Shown here one piece after another: positions 1 through 5,845 of a DNA stretch of 6,026 nt (positions are counted from its first letter, which is position 1; every line of letters begins with the position of its first letter). The DNA comes from Verrucomicrobiia bacterium (GTDB lineage: Bacteria; Verrucomicrobiota; Verrucomicrobiia; Limisphaerales; UBA11358): NCBI GenBank assembly GCA_030044395.1, contig JASHVW010000247.1, positions 1 through 6,026 of the forward strand, given 5' to 3'. The position numbers and the translations under genes are program-made. Below the pieces are notes generated by a model. It saw only the letters and a list, made by a program, of their open reading frames with translations. It did not search any database and was not told the DNA's origin.

Positions 1-944
1 GACGCGCAATATCAAACCATGTGGCAGGTATCGGACCATCTTCAATACCCGGCGTTGCCAGCCATCACGGCATTGGGCGCAGCGACGTTGGCGGTGTGCT
101 TGAAAGATGGATTTTTTGCAATCGCCGCGCCGACCGTCCTTCTGGTCTTCTCAATTTTGAGTTTTCAGCGCGCGCAAGTTTTCAGCACGGAGGAAAATCT
201 CGTCCGTGACACGCTCAAAAAGAATCCCGCATCGTGGGCCGCGCACAATGACCTCGGCACGATCCTGGCGGGAAAAAACGATTATCCCGAGGCCGTCCGC
301 GAATTCACGCTTTCACTAAATACAATCCTTACAATGTGGACGCCTACATGAATCTCGGACATGCGCTTTCTCTGGAGGGCAGGTTCGCCGAGGCCGACGC
401 CCAATTTCTGGCCGCGTTAAAAATGGAGCCCGACGATGGGCCGGTGCGCAAAGCTTATGCGGAGGCATTGCGCATTGAAGGCCGCCTGCCGGAGGCCATT
501 CATAAAATGCAGTTGGGCGCCATCCTGCAACCCAACGTCCAAACCCGGATGGAATTGTCATCGTGGTTCCATGCCGCCGGCGATTCGCGAGAAGCGGTGT
601 CACAACTCCGACAGGCGCTGGTCTTAAATCCAGACTACGCCGAGGCATTGAATAATCTGGCTTGGATTTTGGCCACGTCACCGCACGATTCACTGCGCAA
701 CGGAGCCGAAGCGGTGAACGACGCGGAGAAGGCGTGCCGCCTCACGTCATATGAAAGGCCAGAGATGATCAGCGCCCTGGCGGCGGCCTATGCCGAAACG
801 GGAAATTTTCCGCAAGCCATCGCCACCGTGGAATCGGCGATTCAGGTCGCCACTGCGGCGGGCAACGCGCGGGTGATCGCCATGGATGAGCAGCTTCTGC
901 CGCTGTTCCGGGCCGGGAAGCCGTGGCGTGAAAGGGGCGGTTGA
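1..944 (+). pseudogene. Membrane-anchored TPR protein, 5'-partial and frameshifted
   Basis: The frame is open from base 1, so the true start lies outside the window. The N-terminal part shows two hydrophobic segments (about nt 52-102 and 109-165) after a WQVSDHLQY motif. This resembles the end of the multi-membrane domain of bacterial TMTC/O-GlcNAc-transferase-like TPR proteins. Tandem TPR units follow, with the usual pattern (NDLG...YPEAVREF; NLGHAL...FAEADAQF..AL; NNLAWIL...AEAVNDAEKA), and the product ends at 944. The frame used up to about 317 runs to a stop at 349-351, while the TPR reading resumes in another frame from about 318. Joining them as ...FTLSL-KYNPYNVDAY restores an uninterrupted TPR, so one base is missing near 317. 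This is either a genuine inactivation or a sequencing/assembly error. TPRs mediate protein-protein contacts; the substrate or partner cannot be told. The family assignment rests on pattern recognition. Confidence 0.8.
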
Positions 945-1017
945 AAATTCATTCGGGACTTCCGGCTTCCGACCGTCGATTATTGCAATGGGACTCCTCA
1001 CGTCGTCTCCCAAATTT

Positions 1018-1881
1018 TTACATAAATTCGGTGCGAACTTTTTCGCCCAGTTGGACGGTGAGCCCTTCGCGCGCGGCATCCACTTTTAATTTTCCTTTCC
1101 GCGCGGCCACAAGCTCGCGCGCGTGTTTGACAAATTGAGCCAGCCTTTTGTCATCGTGATCGGGGTCGTGGTGAAAAAGAAAAAGCTTTTTTATATTCGC
1201 CTGCAATCCCAGCGCCACGGAATCGTCCACGCAGCCGTGCCCCCAGCCAAAGTGCGCTTTATATTCCTCGCGGTCATACTGCGAATCCAAGATCAGCACG
1301 TCCGCGTCGCGAATGAACTCAATCATCTCGCGATCGTCGCCGCCGGTGCGCGGTTCCGTGTCTGGAAAAAAGCAAACCAAGCCATCAGGCGAAAACAGGC
1401 GGTAGCCGACGCAGAACCCCGGATGGTTTGCCCGATGCGCCCGCACGAGAACCGAGCCAATCTCAAAATTCAATTCCTTGAATTCGTCCACCTCGATGTT
1501 GCCGGGGACTTTGGCGAAGGGCACCGGGAAGTAGGTGCTCTCCATCTGGCCGGTGAGCGCTTCCGCCAGACCTTTGCGCGCTCCTTCGCAGCCGAGGATG
1601 CGCAAACGGCAACTCGGATTATAAATCGGGGCGAAAAACGGCAGACCGTGGATGTGGTCCCAATGCGTGTGCGTGAGGAGGAGCGTCAGATTCAGCGGGG
1701 AATCTTTGAACTCTGCCAGCAGCGCGGCGCCAAGCGGGCGCAAACCCGTGCCGGCATCGAGGATAATAATATCATCGCCGCTGCGCACCTCGACGCAGGA
1801 GGTGTTGCCCCCAAAATGCGCCGTGCCACGTCCGGGTGTTGGAATGGAACCGCGCACTCCCCAAAATTTCAAGCGCAACAT
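1018..1881 (-). CDS. MBL-fold metallo-hydrolase (PhnP/COG1235-like)
   Basis: A 287-residue protein of the metallo-beta-lactamase superfamily, probably a cytoplasmic phosphodiesterase-type hydrolase using two metal ions. It opens with the family hallmark LKFWGVRGSIPTPG and FGGNTSC (residues 4-28), then DAGTG (42-46). The metal-binding motif is HTHWDH (H71, H73, D75, H76). Further candidate ligands are H153 in NHPG, D174 in FPDTE and H237 or H238 in FHHDP, so all the usual ligands appear present. The length is normal. I chose the ATG at 1881 because the family motif starts directly after it; the frame continues upstream only by reading through the tRNA gene. No clear Shine-Dalgarno is seen. The gene converges on the TPR gene with a 73-base gap and lies 53 bases downstream of tRNA-Lys, so co-transcription is possible. 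The exact substrate cannot be told; cyclic phosphate diesters are known for the PhnP branch. Confidence 0.9.
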   Translation of the reverse strand: MLRLKFWGVRGSIPTPGRGTAHFGGNTSCVEVRSGDDIIILDAGTGLRPLGAALLAEFKDSPLNLTLLLTHTHWDHIHGLPFFAPIYNPSCRLRILGCEGARKGLAEALTGQMESTYFPVPFAKVPGNIEVDEFKELNFEIGSVLVRAHRANHPGFCVGYRLFSPDGLVCFFPDTEPRTGGDDREMIEFIRDADVLILDSQYDREEYKAHFGWGHGCVDDSVALGLQANIKKLFLFHHDPDHDDKRLAQFVKHARELVAARKGKLKVDAAREGLTVQLGEKVRTEFM

Positions 1882-1894
1882 GGGCGGAATGAAA

Positions 1895-1927
1895 GCATTT
1901 TTTGGCGCGGCGGAAAGCAAAAAATGC
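1895..1927. repeat. 10-bp perfect inverted repeat between tRNA-Lys and MBL gene
   Basis: GCATTTTTTG at 1895-1904 is the exact reverse complement of CAAAAAATGC at 1918-1927, with a 13-base GC-rich loop. On the minus strand it lies between the tRNA 3' end and the MBL start, and its first arm supplies a run of six T about 11 bases after the CCA end. The stem is AT-rich, unlike a classical terminator. It may end the tRNA transcript or form a processing hairpin in a joint transcript. The repeat is seen directly; the role is inference. Confidence 0.6.
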
Positions 1928-1934
1928 GGAGAAA

Positions 1935-2010
1935 TGGTGGGTTGGCAGGGACTCGAACCCTGGACCAATGCCTTAAAAGGGCACTGCTCTACCAGCTGAG
2001 CTACCAACCC
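1935..2010 (-). tRNA. tRNA-Lys (anticodon UUU)
   Basis: Read on the minus strand, a full cloverleaf is present. The acceptor stem is GGGTTGG/CCAACCC and the D stem GCTC/GAGC. The anticodon arm is GTGCC-CTTTTAA-GGCAT with anticodon TTT. The T arm is CAGGG-TTCGAGT-CCCTG, followed by discriminator A and a genome-encoded CCA (total 76 bases). All stems pair, with one G-U at the top of the anticodon stem. The sequence is open in one frame on the minus strand, which makes the MBL reading frame look falsely longer at its N-terminus. Confidence 0.97.
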
Positions 2011-2044
2011 GTTGTTGTCCAAGGACAAAGCGTAACAGTCTTGT

Positions 2045-2073
2045 AAATTAACGAAACCCCTGCATTGGCGCAA
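2045..2073 (-). promoter_or_regulatory. Possible promoter for tRNA-Lys
   Basis: On the minus strand, TTGCGC (2068-2073) and TAATTT (2045-2050) are separated by exactly 17 bases, with the tRNA starting about 35 bases further on. Each hexamer matches the sigma-70 consensus at only three positions, so this is a weak call based mainly on spacing and location. The -35 candidate overlaps a stretch that resembles the right end of the neighbouring IS. Confidence 0.25.
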
Positions 2074-2106
2074 CAATATTCAATTAGGAGCCGTCACAAC
2101 GATTTG

Positions 2107-2182
2107 TGCCAAAAGTTTTGTTACCCGGGGCGGGGGCTGAAGTGATGAAAAATGATTCGTTGTGCCAGAAGTCTGGTTACCG
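2107..2182 (+). repeat. IS left end: two direct copies of the terminal motif
   Basis: Copy 1 (2107-2127) reads TGCCAAAAG-TTTT-GTTACCCG. Copy 2 (2163-2182) reads TGCCAGAAG-TCTG-GTTACCG. The copies lie 56 bases apart start to start and point inward. They are likely transposase-binding sites. Copy 2 overlaps the ATG at 2152 read forward, which is why a later transposase start was preferred. Confidence 0.7.
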
Positions 2183-2190
2183 TGGCCGGA

Positions 2191-3354
2191 ATGGATCAAG
2201 ACATGAATCAAATGACTCGGAAACAGGTATTGGCGAAGTTGCGGCAGCGTTATGAAACCGCCGGTGCGGAACACAAACGGAAGCTGTTGGACCAGGCCGT
2301 ACAATTGTTGGGCTATCACCGTAAATCGGCCATCCGGGCCTTGCGCCAGCGCCCCCAAGTGCGCGGACCGGTGATGCTAACAGGCCGGCCGGTGCAATTC
2401 GAGCCAGGTCTGCTGTTGCCCTGGCTGCGTCCGATCTGGCAGGCGACCGACTATGTTTGTGGCCAGCGGTTGGTGGCCATGCTGCCGGAGTGGGTTCCGG
2501 CCTACGAACAACACGAGCGCCGGCTGCCTGGGGAGGTGCGGGAGAAACTGCTGCTGGCCAGCGGGCGGACCCTGGATCGGTTGCTGGAGTCGCTGCGGGG
2601 ACAGGGCGGGGGCCGGTCGCTGACCCGGCCGGGCACCTTGTTACGGCAGCAGATTCCCATTCGTGGCAGCGTGTGGGAAGATCACAAGCCTGGCTGGCTG
2701 GAGGCCGACACTGTGGCCCTGTGCGGCGGCAGCGTCGCCGGGGAATTCGTGTGGATGCTCGACGGGGTGGATTACGCGACGACCTGGGTGGAAGTGCGGG
2801 CGATGTGGGGCCGGGGCCAGACCACCACCTTGGCGGCCTTGCAGGACGTGGAGGCGAGTCTGCCCTTTGCGTTGCTGGGCCTGGACAGCGACAACGGGGG
2901 CGAGTTCCTCAACCATCATGTGCTCCACTGGCTGCAGAAGCGCCCGCAACCGGTGTTCATGACCCGCAGCCGGCCTTACAAAAAAGACGACAACGCGCAT
3001 GTCGAACAGAAAAACTGGACGCATGTCCGGCAGTGTTTCGGCTATGAGCGCTATGGCCATCCGGACTTGGTGGAACCCATGAACGCGCTGCTGAAAGGCC
3101 CCTATGGCCAGTTGCTCAACTACTTTCACGCCAGTTTCAAACTGAAAGAGCACAAGAAGGTCGAAGGCAAATCCCGGCGTGTTTATGGGCCCGCCCAGAC
3201 GCCCTTGGCGCGGGTCTTGGCCAGTGCGGAGGTGTCGGCTGCGACCAAGGCCGCGCTGCAGCACAAAAAGGCAAAGGCAAATCCATTCGCCTTGAAAATC
3301 GAGGTGAATAAAAGCCTGAAAGAGATCGAGGCGATTCGGCAACAACTCCACTAA
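2191..3354 (+). CDS. DDE integrase-type transposase
   Basis: A 387-residue transposase that would cut and join the ends of the surrounding IS. The N-terminal region has an LGYHRKSAIRAL segment (about residues 40-51) that looks like a DNA-binding helix-turn-helix. The central RNase-H-like rve domain carries the acidic triad: D173 in WLEAD, D234 in LDSDNGGEF (D232 is the alternative) and E272 in NAHVEQKNWTHVR. The preceding TRSRPYKKDD is typical of this integrase-like group. The C-terminus is basic and helical (HKKAKANPF..). The frame is intact, so the element may be active. I chose the ATG at 2191 because the frame from the earlier ATG (2152) translates the terminal repeat; 2203 and 2212 are further in-frame ATGs. 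No strong ribosome-binding site marks one start. G+C is visibly higher than in the gene to the right. Confidence 0.93.
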   Translation: MDQDMNQMTRKQVLAKLRQRYETAGAEHKRKLLDQAVQLLGYHRKSAIRALRQRPQVRGPVMLTGRPVQFEPGLLLPWLRPIWQATDYVCGQRLVAMLPEWVPAYEQHERRLPGEVREKLLLASGRTLDRLLESLRGQGGGRSLTRPGTLLRQQIPIRGSVWEDHKPGWLEADTVALCGGSVAGEFVWMLDGVDYATTWVEVRAMWGRGQTTTLAALQDVEASLPFALLGLDSDNGGEFLNHHVLHWLQKRPQPVFMTRSRPYKKDDNAHVEQKNWTHVRQCFGYERYGHPDLVEPMNALLKGPYGQLLNYFHASFKLKEHKKVEGKSRRVYGPAQTPLARVLASAEVSAATKAALQHKKAKANPFALKIEVNKSLKEIEAIRQQLH

Positions 3355-3430
3355 AATGAAATGCTGCAAATCTTTCGCCCCCCCTGGTCCCCCCAAGAAC
3401 CAGCATTGGATGCCTCACGAACCTTCGACC

Positions 3431-3478
3431 GCAGGGGGGCGCGAGCTAAGGCTCGCAGCTCGCCCCCCTGCTCGTTTT
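3431..3478 (+). terminator. GC-rich hairpin with T-run after the transposase
   Basis: GCAGGGGGGC (3431-3440) pairs exactly with GCCCCCCTGC (3462-3471). The stem extends inward with CGAGCT/AGCTCG if two bases are bulged, leaving a 9-base loop, and an alternative inner hairpin GCGAGC/GCTCGC is also possible. TTTT follows at 3475-3478. The position, 77 bases past the transposase stop and inside the IS, fits a rho-independent terminator; the T-run is short. It could equally be a repeated palindromic element of the genome. Confidence 0.55.
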
Positions 3479-3524
3479 AACTCGCTTAGGAGACCACAAA
3501 CAGTTAACAAAAAGCAAAGACCAT

Positions 3525-3582
3525 CGGGTAACACCCTTTTGGCACAACAATACCCAAGCTCGGGTAACAGTTACTTTTGGCA
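3525..3582 (-). repeat. IS right end: two copies of the terminal motif, inverted
   Basis: Read on the minus strand, the inner copy (3525-3544) is TGCCAAAAG-GGT-GTTACCCG and the outer copy (3561-3582) is TGCCAAAAG-TAACT-GTTACCCG. Their outer tips are 38 bases apart, against 56 bases between the left copies, so the ends are asymmetric. Both half-motifs are identical in the two copies; only the spacer changes in length (3 or 5 bases). The outer copy stops about 20 bases before the DUF3883 gene. Confidence 0.7.
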
Positions 3583-3602
3583 GACGGCGGACGGACGATG
3601 AA

Positions 3603-4337
3603 ATGAAATCTGGTTTGATTCAACGCCTGTTCGCGCGCTTCACGCCATATCAATTTCACGTTAACGGATTCATCGGCCAATTTCAAAGCGTGGATGGGCG
3701 CTTTGAACTCGTGATGGACTCGGAAATGCGGCGTCGGTTTGGTGGCACCCGCAATTTGCTTTTGGATTTGGAGTTTCTTGAGCAAGATTCAGAAAAGCCT
3801 CGCTATTGGATTTTGCCCAAATACCTCGCAACGTTTTTTGAGGTCAAAAGCAAATCAGCATCTACCGCTGACGAGCTTCAAGGCATTCTACGCGCCCGTG
3901 AAAAATTGGGGAGGGAAGCCGAGCTTGAAATTCTGAAATTCGAGCTGGTAAGGCTGCGGCACAATCCAGGCTTAGAAAAACGGATTAAGCACGTCGCGGC
4001 TGAAGATGTAGGTGCTGGTTATGACATTCTGAGTTTCACAGAATCGGCAGATCGCACGGAACACTCTGATCGTTTGATCGAAGTGAAGGCGGTTTCAGCC
4101 GTGGATTTCAAATTTTACTGGTCGCGAAATGAAATCGAAACGGCACGGACTCGCGGCAAGAATTATTTCCTGTATTTGCTACCGGTTGCGAGATGCGGAT
4201 TCGATATTCAGGGCTTGAGGATTATTCGCAACCCGTTTGAAAAAGTTTATCAGAACAGACTGTATTGGCATCGGCAAGACGAATTAGTTTCATGCTGGCC
4301 TAAAAGCTCGATTGGGTCACCGATACTCTCTGCCTAA
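3603..4337 (+). CDS. DUF3883 (NOV_C) domain protein, PD-(D/E)xK-like
   Basis: A 244-residue protein. Residues about 103-200 match the DUF3883/NOV_C pattern: a helix REAELEILKFE, then GYDILSF (139-145), RLIEVKAV (157-164), NEIETAR and KNYFLYLLPV. D141, E160 and K162 fit the D...ExK core of a PD-(D/E)xK nuclease-like fold. The domain is known from proteins linked to restriction and other phage-defence loci, but I have no direct evidence of nuclease activity here. Residues 1-100 are not recognised. G+C is low compared with neighbours (for example 28 of 60 at 4021-4080 against 45 of 60 at 4921-4980), suggesting separate transfer. The start is the first in-frame ATG and lies about 20 bases from the outer IS repeat. 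The frame is open through the IS end, so the native N-terminus could have been removed by the insertion. No partner gene follows. Confidence 0.8.
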   Translation: MKSGLIQRLFARFTPYQFHVNGFIGQFQSVDGRFELVMDSEMRRRFGGTRNLLLDLEFLEQDSEKPRYWILPKYLATFFEVKSKSASTADELQGILRAREKLGREAELEILKFELVRLRHNPGLEKRIKHVAAEDVGAGYDILSFTESADRTEHSDRLIEVKAVSAVDFKFYWSRNEIETARTRGKNYFLYLLPVARCGFDIQGLRIIRNPFEKVYQNRLYWHRQDELVSCWPKSSIGSPILSA

Positions 4338-4407
4338 AGCGCATGCGGCCTGCCTTGCCTCTTGCACATCCAAGTAATCGTGCCCAAAGGCGACATTTAG
4401 CAAGTCG

Positions 4408-4560
4408 CTAGGCAAGAACCCACCGAGTTTCTGAATTGCCCTGTCCACTGACGGCAAACCCGAACAATTCAGTTTCCGCTTCCAGCCGTTCGCGCCGGGT
4501 TGGTTCATTGAGCGGCATGACGGGCAGTTGTTCCAATCCGGGTCCCGAGTTGAACAACAT
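4408..4560 (-). pseudogene. Relic resembling DNA polymerase III alpha (DnaE) C-terminal region
   Basis: On the minus strand a 50-codon open stretch contains EQLPVMPL followed by ERLEAETELFGFAVSG. This matches the conserved DnaE segment that normally reads ...E.ELLGF.VSGHPL just before the OB-fold part. Here HPL is replaced by QGN, and a stop comes 10 codons later. Upstream the frame is closed by a stop at 4588-4590, so neither side continues as DnaE. The best explanation is a short fossil of a dnaE or dnaE2-type gene broken by rearrangement. The opposite strand is also open over this stretch (see rejected items), so the call is tentative. A 95-codon minus-strand frame (4317-4604) over the same region shows no recognisable domain and is not called. 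Confidence 0.4.
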
Positions 4561-4620
4561 GAAATACCTGGTTTGACTGCCGGATTTTCATGGTCACCCG
4601 CCAATGGATCTGGAATCTAA

Positions 4621-4650
4621 GCTTTACTTTTAGCCGTCTAAACGTAAAGC
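4621..4650. promoter_or_regulatory. 30-bp near-perfect dyad upstream of fic
   Basis: GCTTTACTTTTAG (4621-4633) and CTAAACGTAAAGC (4638-4650) are reverse complements at 12 of 13 positions, with a four-base CCGT centre. It lies 84 bases before the chosen fic start in a region without an intact gene. The AT-rich arms and lack of a T-tail argue against a terminator. An operator for a dimeric regulator, or a recombination or structured-RNA site, is possible. The dyad is seen directly; the role is inference. Confidence 0.5.
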
Positions 4651-4686
4651 GTAGTTGCCATGAACCAAAGGTCACGACCGGTGCGC

Positions 4687-4720
4687 TTGACTAAAAACTT
4701 GACTTACACTTGACTAACAC
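4687..4720 (+). repeat. Three tandem TTGACT repeats at the fic 5' end
   Basis: Units start at 4687, 4699 and 4710: TTGACTAAAAAC, TTGACTTACAC and TTGACTAACAC. The 12- and 11-base steps place them on nearly the same face of the DNA helix. TTGACT is also one base off the sigma-70 -35 consensus, though no convincing -10 follows at the proper distance. The array could bind a regulator, perhaps the winged helix of the Fic protein itself. The third unit contains the TTG that could serve as an alternative fic start. Confidence 0.55.
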
Positions 4721-4733
4721 GCAGGTTGTCCGC

Positions 4734-5738
4734 GTGAGCTACCAGCCGCAATTCAGCATCACGCCCGCACTATTGGCGCACGTGGAGCAAATCGCCGCCC
4801 TGCGCGAGCGTATTCTGGCCGCCACCGTGCAAGTGCGCTGGATTCCGGCGCTGCAAAAGGACACCCGCACGCGCAACACCCATTCCTCGACGGCCATCGA
4901 AGGCAATCCGCTCACGTTGGAGCAGGTCCGCGCGGTGGAGGAGGGCCGGGAAATCCCCGCCGTCGCCGCACGCGCCAAACGCGAGGTGGTGAACTATTTT
5001 GCCGGGCTGCGCTTCGTGGAAAAGAACGCGGCCAAAAAGCTCATCACGCACGAGGAAGTTCTGCGCTTGCACAAAATCATCGCCGGCGACGTGATGGATC
5101 AGGGCGCGGCAGGACGTTACCGCACCATCGCTGTCCGCGTGGGCCGATATGTGCCGCCACCCGCCTCGGACGTTTCGGGACTGATGTTTGAACTGTTGAA
5201 ATGGTGGAACGGGGAATCACCTGGACTGTCACCAGTGTTGAGTTCGGCGATTGTGCATTACCGCTTTGAGGCGATTCACCCGTTTGCCGACGGCAACGGG
5301 CGCACCGGGCGCGCGCTGGCCTTGTGGGAGCTTTACCGGCGCGGGTTCGACACGCACCACTTTTTTTCCGTGGACGAATTTTATTGGGAGAACCGCCCGC
5401 GTTATTACGCGGCACTGGACGCGGTGCGAAGCGAGGGGGAGGATTTGACCCGCTGGCTGGAATACGCCGCAGAAGGTTTGCGCCTGACCTTGGAACGGGT
5501 CTGGACGCGCGTGCAAAAATTTTCGGCGCAGTCGGGCAACGAAAAACTCGTGTTGCGCCCGAAACAGGAGCAGCTTTTGCAATTGCTCCGTGACCACAAG
5601 AGCATGACGCCACGCGAACTGTGGGACGCGCTGGATGTTTCCAAGCAAGGCGCGCTGGATTTGCTGCGGCCACTGATTGAAGCCGGTCTGGTCAAACGCA
5701 TTGGCTCAAAGAAAGCCGGGCAATATATTCTTGCCTGA
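4734..5738 (+). CDS. Fic family protein (class II, Fic plus winged helix)
   Basis: A 334-residue protein expected to transfer AMP (or another nucleotide-linked group) from a nucleotide to a hydroxyl side chain of a target protein. The catalytic Fic motif HPFADGNGRTGR (residues 182-193) is complete, with H182 as general base. SxxxEG in SSTAIEGN (E56) is the inhibitory helix motif placed N-terminal to the core, as in class II Fic proteins; its Glu blocks productive ATP binding until relieved. The Fic_N-like part covers about 1-80, and a winged-helix DNA-binding domain (RPKQEQLLQLL...PRELWDALDVSKQGALDLLRPL) covers about 275-334. The GTG at 4734 was preferred because SYQPQFSITP is a usual N-terminus and AGG (4723-4725) sits 8 bases upstream. 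A TTG at 4710 would add eight residues. It stands alone, without an obvious antitoxin next to it, and converges on an XRE gene. Confidence 0.92.
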   Translation: MSYQPQFSITPALLAHVEQIAALRERILAATVQVRWIPALQKDTRTRNTHSSTAIEGNPLTLEQVRAVEEGREIPAVAARAKREVVNYFAGLRFVEKNAAKKLITHEEVLRLHKIIAGDVMDQGAAGRYRTIAVRVGRYVPPPASDVSGLMFELLKWWNGESPGLSPVLSSAIVHYRFEAIHPFADGNGRTGRALALWELYRRGFDTHHFFSVDEFYWENRPRYYAALDAVRSEGEDLTRWLEYAAEGLRLTLERVWTRVQKFSAQSGNEKLVLRPKQEQLLQLLRDHKSMTPRELWDALDVSKQGALDLLRPLIEAGLVKRIGSKKAGQYILA

Positions 5739-5748
5739 ACCGGCGCCG

Positions 5749-5789
5749 TGTCACCGACCGAGTTGCGGCACTCGCTGGGATGACATTTT
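5749..5789 (+). terminator. Possible terminator between fic and the XRE gene
   Basis: TGTCA (5749-5753) pairs with TGACA (5781-5785), and CGAGT (5759-5763) with ACTCG (5770-5774). A poorly paired middle separates them and TTTT follows at 5786-5789. It starts about ten bases after the fic stop. The interrupted stem makes this a weak candidate. Confidence 0.3.
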
Positions 5790-5845
5790 GTGTCCTGCCA
5801 CGAGCGTGTCTTTGCGTATGTGCGCCATGATTCAGGCCGGTTCTG

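Larger units (their letters stand above)
2105..3584 (+). mobile_element. Insertion sequence with DDE transposase and doubled terminal motifs
   Basis: One transposase gene (2191-3354) is bracketed by inverted copies of a bipartite motif, TGCCAAAAG, 3-5 bases, then GTTACCCG. Two copies point inward at the left (2107-2127, 2163-2182) and two at the right in opposite orientation (3525-3544, 3561-3582). The element is about 1.48 kb if the outermost copies are the ends. If the right end is instead the inner copy, whose tip TTGTGCCAAAAG matches the left tip for 12 bases, it is about 1.44 kb. I could not find a convincing target-site duplication for either choice, so the exact borders are uncertain. 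The family is not assigned with confidence. The integrase-like transposase and complex ends recall elements grouped as ISNCY/IS1202-like, which is a guess from memory. Confidence 0.8.

Noticed and set aside
1123..2046. 307-codon plus-strand open frame opposite the MBL gene
   Set aside because: It is antisense to a clear MBL hydrolase and the tRNA, and its translation shows no domain. It is a shadow frame.
1882..2076. N-terminal extension of the MBL protein
   Set aside because: The extension reads through the complete tRNA-Lys gene, and the family motif starts directly after the ATG at 1881.
2099..3599. ACGAT near both IS ends as a 5-bp target-site duplication
   Set aside because: ACGAT at 2099-2103 adjoins the left end, but at the right it lies at 3595-3599, more than ten bases beyond the last terminal motif, so the two cannot be a duplication around the same element borders.
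4317..4604. 95-codon minus-strand open frame
   Set aside because: It overlaps the end of the DUF3883 gene, has no recognisable motif and an unusual Cys/Trp/Pro mix, and lies in another frame of the dnaE-like relic.
4435..4620. Plus-strand open stretch of 61 codons with protein-like composition (..STDGKPEQFSFRFQ..)
   Set aside because: It has no start codon after the stop at 4432 and matches no family I recognise. The minus-strand reading shows a recognisable DnaE motif. Not excluded entirely.
4621..4650. Integron attC or dif-like recombination site
   Set aside because: The dyad lacks the GTTRRRY/RYYYAAC core boxes and the dif arm sequences, and no integrase is nearby.
5737..5843. GAACCGGC (5737-5744) and GCCGGTTC (5836-5843) as a functional stem
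   Set aside because: Only eight bases pair across about 90 bases of intervening sequence, which is likely to occur by chance in GC-rich DNA.
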